A stretch of 6,100 nt of DNA, taken from the NCBI GenBank assembly GCA_017601265.1, contig JAFNJA010000048.1:7463-13562 (forward strand), read 5' to 3'. Shown one piece after another: positions 1 to 5,387 of this stretch. Made by a program: the position numbers and the translations under genes. How positions within the stretch are numbered: position 1 is the first letter of the stretch; each line of letters starts with the position of its first letter. The stretch comes from Candidatus Brockarchaeota archaeon (GTDB lineage Archaea > Thermoproteota > EX4484-205 > DTQO01). The notes under the pieces are model-generated. The model had not been told where the DNA came from. It worked only from the letters and a program-made list of their open reading frames with translations, and ran no database searches.

Positions 1-1464
1 GACGCAATGCCCGCCGTGGAAATGCTTCTGCGAAAACTTCACCCAGCCTAGGGAGAAGTTGTCCATTATGCACCAGGTGGCGGGCGCTCCGTACTGGGCT
101 GCCGTCGGAAGCTCCTTCGCCATCATCTGGAAAGCCCCGTCGCCGGTCACGCAAACGACCTGGCGCTCCGGCATGCTCAGCTTGGCCCCTATCGCCGCCG
201 CGACGCCGAAGCCCATGCAGGTCTGCCCGCCGGGCATCACGGACATCCCGCCCTCCAAGATCGGGAGGTGCGAGTAAGACCATATGTCTATCGACCCGTT
301 CTCGTGGCACACTATCGCGTCCTTTTCCATAAGCTCCCTCAGCTCCTTCATCACCTTCAAAGGCTTGATCGGGCGCTTCTCCGAACTCGTGGCACCTTGG
401 ATTTCGGATTCGTACTCCTTTTTCAACCTTTCAAGCTGCACGATCCTCGGCATCCACTCACTACCCTTTTTCCTCGCGTTAGCGGCAATGGATTCGAGCA
501 TGTCCCTAAGGGCGAGTTTCGCGTCGCCGACGAGAGCGACGTCCGGGATCCAGTTCAGGCCGATCTCGGAGGCATCGACGTTGACGGAGATCAGCTTGGC
601 TTTCTCGGGGAACCAATCCCAGTTCCCCGACTCGAGCTGCTCGAACCTCGTGCCGATCCCGATCACGAGGTCGGCCTCGTTCCAAACTTTCCTCGAAACC
701 TTGGTGCGATACAAGCCTATCAAGCCCGCCGACAACGGATGGTCCTCCGGAATCGATCCCTTGCCCGACGCGGTCGTAAGCACCGGCAAGGAGAGGGCTT
801 CGGCGAAAGCGCGCAGCTCCCCGAAAGCTCCGGAAAGGTAAACTCCCCCTCCGGCAACGATTACGGGCCTTTCCGCCTTCAGTTCGCACGCGTTCGCCAC
901 GTCCTTTCCATCCGGCCTCGCCCTCAGGGGGCGGATCGATCTTACATAACCCGTCGCTTCGGTCTCACCTTTCCCGGCCTCCGGCGTGATCTCGACGAAT
1001 ACCGGGCCCGGCCTGCCGCTGCAGGCGATCTGGAATGCCCTTCGGACGGTCCAGGCGATCCTGTCCGGGTCCGAGATTCTGGCGGCCCACTTCGTGAAAG
1101 GGGCCATCATCTGGACCTGCGGGAACTCCTGCAGGGCGCCTTTCCACTCGTGCTCCGAACTGACCTGGGGGCATATCGCGACTATCGGCATCGAGGCGGA
1201 CCAAGCTTCAGCGATCCCGGCGACCATGTTGTGCACCCCGGGCCCCACCGTTCCGTGGCACACTCCCGGGTTGCGCCTCAGCCTTGAGTAAGCGAACGCC
1301 ATGAACGGCGCCGACTGCTCGTGCCTCACCAATATCGGCTTGGGCTCGCTCGACTTGTCGAGCGCGTCGTAGAGGACGTCGACGCTCTGCCCCCCTGGAA
1401 GGCCGAAGACGAACTCCACCCCTTCTTCCCTTAGGGCTGATGCCAAAACCTCGCGTCCCTTCAT
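1..1464 (-). CDS. Thiamin-diphosphate enzyme, acetolactate synthase-like superfamily (3' end off window)
   Basis: This reading frame stays open for 488 residues from ATG 1464 to the left edge, so the C-terminus is missing; family members usually run 530-600 residues. The domains follow the usual order. The N-terminal PYR domain (about 1-165) has FGLPGG at 20-25, the probable catalytic glutamate Glu49 in RHEQ, and GPG at 74-76. A central Rossmann-like domain (about 185-325) contains VIVAGGGV and LVIGIGTRFEQ. The PP domain (from about 365) has the Mg/ThDP-binding GDG at 441-443 and its partner Asn469. Such cytosolic enzymes decarboxylate 2-keto or 2-hydroxyacyl substrates or join them to an acceptor. 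Acetolactate synthase, benzoylformate decarboxylase, oxalyl-CoA decarboxylase and sulfoacetaldehyde acetyltransferase all share this plan, so the substrate is not assignable. No regulatory small subunit is visible. An in-frame GTG at 1479, just after AGGGAG, is a possible alternative start; a TGA precedes it. A weak TATA-like CTTAATG lies near 1508. Confidence 0.9.
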   Translation of the reverse strand, partial: MKGREVLASALREEGVEFVFGLPGGQSVDVLYDALDKSSEPKPILVRHEQSAPFMAFAYSRLRRNPGVCHGTVGPGVHNMVAGIAEAWSASMPIVAICPQVSSEHEWKGALQEFPQVQMMAPFTKWAARISDPDRIAWTVRRAFQIACSGRPGPVFVEITPEAGKGETEATGYVRSIRPLRARPDGKDVANACELKAERPVIVAGGGVYLSGAFGELRAFAEALSLPVLTTASGKGSIPEDHPLSAGLIGLYRTKVSRKVWNEADLVIGIGTRFEQLESGNWDWFPEKAKLISVNVDASEIGLNWIPDVALVGDAKLALRDMLESIAANARKKGSEWMPRIVQLERLKKEYESEIQGATSSEKRPIKPLKVMKELRELMEKDAIVCHENGSIDIWSYSHLPILEGGMSVMPGGQTCMGFGVAAAIGAKLSMPERQVVCVTGDGAFQMMAKELPTAAQYGAPATWCIMDNFSLGWVKFSQKHFHGGHCV

Positions 1465-1622
1465 CCTCGCTATCTGCACCGTCTCCCTTCATCGACCCTA
1501 TCGGCATTAAGGCTTCTGTCCATGTCGTCTTGTCCCGTTTCAAGGTCCCGGCCGCTTGGCCTGTTCAGGGGAACGGTGGTGCGCGCCCAGGTCGCCAGAG
1601 TCACCATTCTCTGAAAGAATGC

Positions 1623-1745
1623 CTAAACATCCCACAGCCCCAAGCTGAGGCCAAGCAGCCAGATCAAAGCGAGGAAGCAGGCAGCCGCGAACCTGAGTGG
1701 GAACGTGATCCTCCACGCCAGCGAGTTCCTTTTCGCCCGCCTCAT
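1623..1745 (-). CDS. Possible 40-residue single-pass membrane protein
   Basis: The frame from ATG 1745 to TAG 1623 encodes 40 residues. A strongly basic start (MRRAKRNS, then WRITFPLR) leads into one hydrophobic segment, residues 19-38 (FAAACFLALIWLLGLSLGLW), ending in Asp-Val. The positive-inside rule predicts a cytoplasmic N-terminus and a very short external C-terminus. The frame is open further upstream to a TTG at 1811, but the added 22 residues look unstructured. The ATG sits about 36 bases after a TATA-like CCATATTA, giving a leader of roughly 10 bases, which fits archaeal short-leader genes. I recognise no family. The basic-then-hydrophobic pattern is unlike the surrounding shadow frames, but at this length chance cannot be excluded. 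Confidence 0.4.
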   Translation of the reverse strand: MRRAKRNSLAWRITFPLRFAAACFLALIWLLGLSLGLWDV

Positions 1746-1777
1746 CGCAATCGCACTTTCAGCTGTGCAAGACGGCG

Positions 1778-1785
1778 TAATATGG
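1778..1785 (-). promoter_or_regulatory. Candidate archaeal TATA box for the small membrane ORF
   Basis: Read on the minus strand this is CCATATTA, an AT-rich octamer in GC-rich surroundings. Its centre (about 1781) predicts a transcription start near 1755, ten bases before the ATG at 1745. The match to the archaeal consensus TTTAWATA is only partial. Confidence 0.35.
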
Positions 1786-1966
1786 CGGACGTTCCGCGGC
1801 CGTTGAGTCAAGGAACTCTTAAGGAGCGGGCCAAGGTCGGAAATTACGGAACCCCGTCCGCCGCAAAAAGGACTTGCGTCCGTCGAAGGTGTGCCTTTTT
1901 AGAAGCTTCCCGATTGTTTTCTACTTTGCGCCTTTTGAGAACGGAATGGATGGGAAATCGGCTGGA

Positions 1967-1979
1967 TGCAAAGTTTGCA
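1967..1979. repeat. Short perfect palindrome after nitroreductase stop
   Basis: TGCAAA-G-TTTGCA is a 13-base inverted repeat beginning about 10 bases beyond the nitroreductase stop codon. It is too tight to form a good RNA hairpin and no strong U-tract follows on the minus strand, so a terminator is not well supported. A protein-binding site is equally possible. Confidence 0.35.
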
Positions 1980-1988
1980 AACGTTGCT

Positions 1989-2564
1989 TCAATATACGTT
2001 GAAGTGGATCACGTCCTCCAGCCTCCGCTTCGGAACGTGGAGGACGCCTTCCCCGTCCTTCCAGTACCTTACAGATTCTGCCATCTCCTCCAACACGGGC
2101 TTTTCGGCCGCGTAGCCCAACGCGACGACAGAGTCGATCCTGCAGTGCTCCGGGACGCGGAGCACCTTCGACAGGCGTTCCCTGTCAACCGAACCCAGCC
2201 AGCAAGATCCCAGACCCTCGCCGTAGGCAGTAAGCAAGATGTTCTCTATCGCTGCCGCCGCGTCAACCTCGCCGCCCGTTTCGCGCTTTTTGCGGTTCAA
2301 AAGGACAACGATGTAGGCGACGGGCCTCTCGCCTTCCTTCGGGTCGCCCTCGGGAGCTATGTAAGCCGCCCACCTCAGGGTTTTGAAAACCTCGTCAGCC
2401 ACCCTGGGATCGTCGACGACGACGTATTCGCAGGGCTGGAGGTTCATGGCGGAAGGAGCGAGCCTTGCGGCGTTCACGAGCTTCTCGAGCGTCTCCCTGC
2501 CAATAGCATCTTGCTTGAAACGCCTCGTCGTCCTCCTGCCTATCGCGGCTTCGTAAACGTCCAT
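1989..2564 (-). CDS. Nitroreductase-family FMN oxidoreductase
   Basis: The protein has 191 residues from the chosen ATG (195 if the upstream ATG at 2576 is used) and is close to full length for the compact nitroreductase fold. Numbered from the upstream ATG, visible family landmarks are MDVYEAAIGRRTTRRF at 5-20 (Arg residues that normally hold the FMN phosphate), LAPSAMNLQP at 39-48, GLGSCWLG at 121-128, VVALGYAAEKP at 150-160, and a C-terminal GVLHVPKRRLEDVIHFN. Members are usually homodimers that bind FMN and use NAD(P)H to reduce nitro, quinone, enone or flavin substrates; the substrate here is unknown. The start at 2564 is preferred because family members typically begin at the MDVYEAI position and a TATA-like element is better spaced for it. 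The gene lies about 250 bases downstream of the transporter with its own candidate promoter, so co-transcription is uncertain. Confidence 0.92.
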   Translation of the reverse strand: MDVYEAAIGRRTTRRFKQDAIGRETLEKLVNAARLAPSAMNLQPCEYVVVDDPRVADEVFKTLRWAAYIAPEGDPKEGERPVAYIVVLLNRKKRETGGEVDAAAAIENILLTAYGEGLGSCWLGSVDRERLSKVLRVPEHCRIDSVVALGYAAEKPVLEEMAESVRYWKDGEGVLHVPKRRLEDVIHFNVY

Positions 2565-2588
2565 GTGCCTCGGCATTTGGGAACCGGC

Positions 2589-2603
2589 AAAAAGATAAGC
2601 TTT
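2589..2603 (-). promoter_or_regulatory. Candidate promoter of the nitroreductase gene
   Basis: The minus strand reads AAAGCTTATCTTTTT. Centred near 2595, it predicts transcription starting near 2569, inside the longer form of the ORF but five bases before the inner ATG at 2564. A second AT-rich patch (CTTTTAAC, about 2610-2617) could instead serve the outer ATG. Neither is a strong consensus match. Confidence 0.3.
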
Positions 2604-2667
2604 CCCGACGTTAAAAGTCGCCCCGCGCTTTCAAGCTAGCAAGGGCGTCTTTCGTCGCGCAGGGCTT

Positions 2668-2682
2668 CCGCTTCGTAAGCGG
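2668..2682. repeat. Small hairpin CCGCTT-CGT-AAGCGG
   Basis: A perfect 6-bp stem with a 3-base loop lies in the gap between the transporter and the nitroreductase gene, about 150 bases past the transporter stop. No U-tract follows on the minus strand, so it is only a possible RNA-end or processing element. Confidence 0.3.
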
Positions 2683-2758
2683 GATGGGTCAAGCCAAGAT
2701 TTCGGGGTTCGCCAGGTAAAGCCGCCCCATAAAACTGGATATCGCGAAGGGAAGGGCG

Positions 2759-2831
2759 AGGACTGGAGAACCCTCGGCCTAGTCGGAAGCGCGCTTTCAG
2801 CCGGAATCGAACCGGAATGATACAGCGCCTA
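2759..2831 (-). repeat. 3'-flank repeat, copy B (after the complete transporter)
   Basis: About 70 bases beginning at the stop codon and running downstream are recognisably homologous to 5316-5387, after the other transporter copy. Shared pieces on the plus strand include AGGACTG, GGCC, GAAGCGC, CGAACCGGA and CGCCTAG, in the same order and nearly the same spacing. Further similarity (TCGCGAAGG at 2742-2750 versus 5287-5295) suggests the repeat extends about 20 more bases, with a 12-base length difference. Confidence 0.65.
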
Positions 2832-4820
2832 GAACGGGAAGAAGAACCTGACTATGCCGACGGCTCCGCCCACGAAACACATTATCGCAAAGCCAATCAG
2901 GAACCCTGCCGCGACGGGCCTGCCGAACGCCTCGTACGTCTTGCTTCCGCCTATCCTGAGTGTCAAGGTCTTTAGAACCCAGGCGATGAGCGCGGCCTGC
3001 CATACGGCTGGAACCACCGACCACATATCCGTACCAAGCAGGAAACCTATCGCGTTGAACGGGAACCAGACGTAACGGGCGTGAAGGTAGTTCAACAAGA
3101 ATGCGACAACGAAACCCAGGAGCATGTTGGGCCACCAGGTGGTCCTGGCTGGCCAGTTTTCCGTGAACTCCGGAGTAAAGCGGTCCGTGGGTCCCCAAGT
3201 ACCCATCCCGGCGCCTTGGAGCCTCGTCAAACCAAAAGCGTATGATCCTATTATGAGCGAAAGCATGGCTAGAAGTGGAGCCAGCACCGCCGAAAATACG
3301 GTCACCTTCAAGACGTTCCGGGGGCTCGTGCCCGTCAGGCTCGCCAGTCGGTAGTTCGAAATCATCGCGAGCAACGGATGCCCCCAACCTTCGTACGCCA
3401 CGTTGCTCGCTGGCATTACGACGAACCCCATGGCGACGGTCCACTCCATCGTGCGCGGCTCAGGCGGATGAGGCCATATCGGCTTCATGAATGCTACGGC
3501 GGTGTAGAACCCAGTCGGGCTCATGTAACCGGTCAAGCCCCACATGCGGGTCCAAAGAAAACCGTAGAACAAGGTTGCGAAGAACAGCATCAGGGCTGGC
3601 AGGATGCTCAGGCTCGCGGCCATAAAGGCCACTAAGATCAGAACAAAGGAAGCAAGGAGCGTTGCGTAAGCAATCCTGTAAGGGATCGCTTCGTCCTTCT
3701 CCGCTTCGGCAAGGCTGCCCTTCCCAATAGCGGCGATCACGGTGTCCCTGAAGTAACCCCTGTTGAGTATCCAATAGGTGAAGAAGATGCCCAGCGCGAC
3801 CCCAAGATCCCCGAACACGGCCCACAGGAAGGGTGGGTTGGTGAACACGCTCGCCTCCCCGCAATACCCTCTTCCGCAACCGCCTACGGTTGTGGCAGCC
3901 GTATAGTAGCCCAAGGCGTACGCCACTTGCGTGAGGATTATCACCACTATCGACCAGAACCAGATGTTGAACAGGATGTTAACCGGGGCCAAATAGAGTA
4001 TTGCCGGGTAGAGGGGGTTCTTCTGAAACGTGGTTAGGGCGACGACGTTTATGAAAGGAGAGTCGGTCGTAATGAAGGTCGCACCGGAGCAGGTGCAGGT
4101 GTTAACCCTCCAGCCAAGGACGTCGGGAAACCACGGGAACAGCAGTATCATGAATAGTACGAGTGAGAACGCCAGCCCTACCGACATCCCTGCAGAGATC
4201 CATTTTATGCTCGCAGCCCCCTCCTTATCTTTCTCGGCCATCTTCACTATCTCGTGCGCCACGACCGTCTGCGGAAAAGGAACTTTCTCTACGTCAACCC
4301 AGTGCCTCCTCATTATCGTACCCAACGAGATGAAGAAAAACGCCCAGAGGGAGAAGATTGTCCACCACCACAATATCGAAGGGAGCCATTCCGCCCAAGG
4401 GATCGGCACCCCTCCCGTCAAGATCTGCTCGGCGATTTCCGGTTCTGGCGCGAAGAACCACGGCTCGAGCTCCATGGATAAAGAGGATAGGTATCTATCG
4501 GCCCAATAGGAAGCCGGGACGAAAACCGCGTCATATACGCCCGAAAACGCGAGCGGAGTTAGGCAGGAGTAGATGTACGTGAATATTGAGGGCTTAACGT
4601 CTCCAAAGAGCTTCGTTTTGGAGATCGCCGCTAGAACGAGCAAAGCTACGTAAGGCAGCGGCATAAAGTAAAGCATTCCGCCTACGATCCCTATGCTGTA
4701 CCATGCGGCCACCCCCCCGCCTGGCTGCATCATCGTCCACATTATGTGCGCAAAGCCAACCACGATTGTTACGACAGCTACAGGTATCCAAGGTATACGC
4801 TCTTTGACCTCGTGTTCCAT
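2829..4820 (-). CDS. Polytopic membrane protein, OPT/DUF6785-like transporter family
   Basis: This complete 663-residue protein is almost entirely hydrophobic, with roughly 13-15 membrane segments by eye (first at about 11-30, last at about 634-658). After the early helices comes a hydrophilic loop (about 108-146, rich in Trp, Pro and Glu). A cytoplasmic-looking loop at 170-207 contains VEKVPFPQTVVAHE, resembling the PFP-containing loop of OPT-related transporters. The C-terminal third is the best conserved part between the two copies here (PEPRTMEWTVAMGF, WGPTDRFTPEF, LNYLHAR, KTLTLRIGGS, GRPVAAGF). OPT-superfamily proteins import oligopeptides or metal chelates in cytoplasmic membranes; the cargo of this branch is not known to me. 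Two Cys pairs (242/244 and 315/320) lie in probable loops. ATG 4820 is supported by a TATA-like box 42-49 bases upstream. The ribosome site is weak (GGGGCGG). It is certainly a multi-pass membrane protein; the family assignment is less sure. Confidence 0.85.
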   Translation of the reverse strand: MEHEVKERIPWIPVAVVTIVVGFAHIMWTMMQPGGGVAAWYSIGIVGGMLYFMPLPYVALLVLAAISKTKLFGDVKPSIFTYIYSCLTPLAFSGVYDAVFVPASYWADRYLSSLSMELEPWFFAPEPEIAEQILTGGVPIPWAEWLPSILWWWTIFSLWAFFFISLGTIMRRHWVDVEKVPFPQTVVAHEIVKMAEKDKEGAASIKWISAGMSVGLAFSLVLFMILLFPWFPDVLGWRVNTCTCSGATFITTDSPFINVVALTTFQKNPLYPAILYLAPVNILFNIWFWSIVVIILTQVAYALGYYTAATTVGGCGRGYCGEASVFTNPPFLWAVFGDLGVALGIFFTYWILNRGYFRDTVIAAIGKGSLAEAEKDEAIPYRIAYATLLASFVLILVAFMAASLSILPALMLFFATLFYGFLWTRMWGLTGYMSPTGFYTAVAFMKPIWPHPPEPRTMEWTVAMGFVVMPASNVAYEGWGHPLLAMISNYRLASLTGTSPRNVLKVTVFSAVLAPLLAMLSLIIGSYAFGLTRLQGAGMGTWGPTDRFTPEFTENWPARTTWWPNMLLGFVVAFLLNYLHARYVWFPFNAIGFLLGTDMWSVVPAVWQAALIAWVLKTLTLRIGGSKTYEAFGRPVAAGFLIGFAIMCFVGGAVGIVRFFFPF
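3422..3464 (-). repeat. 43-bp block identical to 5975-6017 (copy B)
   Basis: These 43 bases, which cover the codons for PEPRTMEWTVAMGF, are identical at every position to the equivalent part of the other transporter copy, including all synonymous sites. The bases directly outside differ on both sides. Confidence 0.9.
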
Positions 4821-4861
4821 GGATTATTCCGCCCCGTCCTGGCCCGACGAGGTTTCCTTTT

Positions 4862-4869
4862 TTATTTAA
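4862..4869 (-). promoter_or_regulatory. TATA box of the complete transporter gene
   Basis: The minus strand reads TTAAATAA within an AT-rich run (AAAAGTTAAATAAAAAAGG), a good match to an archaeal TATA element. The centre near 4866 predicts a start of transcription near 4840 and a leader of about 20 bases before ATG 4820. It overlaps the 3' end of the ceramidase-like remnant, showing that this gene can be transcribed independently of the upstream copy. Confidence 0.65.
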
Positions 4870-5286
4870 CTTTTGTCATCGCTCCGCGACTCCGACTGGA
4901 ACCTACCCATCGTTGATCGTTAGAGGGCCCAAGACATTTCCTAACGAGCCCAGCAAGGGCCTTAAAATGGATAGGCCACGTTTTCGGTCCTAACGGCATG
5001 CTCCGCTCGTACTCGAGTTCGAGGCCGGAGTCGCTCTTACGCATCATGTAGCCCAGCCCGTCCTTGGCGATGCCCAATACGAACCCGTACTTGGTTTCAT
5101 CATCCAGAGTTCCAACCCGAAATCCGGGAACGCTTCCCCGGGAATCGCGGCGAACCCTGCCAAAGCCAAATTCGCGACCGCCACCTCGGTCATCAAGAAG
5201 CTGCCCATATCTTCCCTATCCAGGACGCCCATCCCAAGCGGTTCGGAAAAGAGCGTGTTCTCGAGGAGCATGAATGGGTTGTATTT
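4862..5286 (-). pseudogene. Broken C-terminal fragment resembling neutral ceramidase-like protein
   Basis: Two abutting frames together resemble the C-terminal third of neutral/alkaline ceramidase-like hydrolases. The first, from about 5286, reads NPFMLLENTLF, then MTEVAVANLALAGFAAIPGE, AFPDFGLELW. Near 5104 the reading must shift by one base to continue as DDETKYGFVLGIAKDGLGYMM, then YERSMPLGPKTWP, running on to a stop at 4862. In the family the order is a VENPLF-like element, TEVG..R.G.L....PGE.FPELGLE, VLGLAND.LGY, and YE.S..LGP, which is what is seen. Only about 120 residues remain; the N-terminal part, with the zinc ligands, is absent because the sequence upstream is the other transporter and its 3' flank. 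The frameshift could be a one-base deletion or a sequencing error, but the missing N-terminus makes a functional hydrolase unlikely. Family recognition is from memory of motifs. Confidence 0.55.
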
Positions 5287-5315
5287 TCGCGAAGGTTGCC
5301 GGATCTTTCTATCCC

Positions 5316-5387
5316 AGGACTGTAAAATCTCTTGGCCGGGACAGAAGCGCTCTTCCAGTTGGAAACGAACCGGATTCTCAACGCCTA
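5316..5387 (-). repeat. 3'-flank repeat, copy A (after the partial transporter)
   Basis: This is the counterpart of 2759-2831, starting at the stop of the right-hand transporter and extending about 70 bases downstream. At the stop itself, 26 bases (5383-5408) are identical to the other copy. The shared non-coding tail shows that the duplicated unit included sequence beyond the stop codon. The remnant of the ceramidase-like gene begins about 30 bases further downstream. Confidence 0.65.

Larger units (their letters stand above)
1465..1988. other. Mostly non-coding interval between nitroreductase and ThDP enzyme genes
   Basis: This 524-base gap separates two co-oriented genes. The only reading frame in it with protein-like character is the small membrane ORF at 1623-1745. 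The right part (about 1812-1966) shows no convincing ORF, tRNA or structured RNA on either strand; it is richer in A/T runs than the flanking genes. The left part (1465-1510) should hold the promoter and leader of the ThDP enzyme, but only a weak TATA-like element near 1508 can be seen. Confidence 0.6.

Noticed and set aside
268..1291. Long plus-strand open frames opposite the ThDP enzyme
   Set aside because: They are Arg/Pro-rich, low-complexity translations antisense to a gene with clear catalytic motifs; the high GC keeps them open.
1208..1543. 111-codon minus-strand frame overlapping the start of the ThDP enzyme
   Set aside because: It is an out-of-frame shadow, rich in Arg and Gly, with no protein-like features; the overlapping ThDP frame has strong family motifs.
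1440..2639. 399-codon plus-strand open frame spanning the gap and the nitroreductase gene
   Set aside because: Its composition is atypical (Arg, Pro and His rich), it has no recognisable domain, and it covers a clear nitroreductase on the opposite strand.
2693..2752. Short minus-strand frame reading RLYLANPEILA, suggestive of a second ceramidase-like remnant after the complete transporter
   Set aside because: Only a handful of residues resemble the family element, a stop follows at once, and none of the later motifs are present. Chance similarity is the simpler reading.
2800..2822. tRNA T-arm-like sequence GGTTCGATTCC on the minus strand just after the transporter stop
   Set aside because: The rest of the tRNA would have to lie inside the transporter coding region, and no matching acceptor, D or anticodon arms are found. 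The same site in the other repeat copy (GGTTCGTTTCC) loses the pairing, so it is part of the 3'-flank repeat rather than a tRNA.
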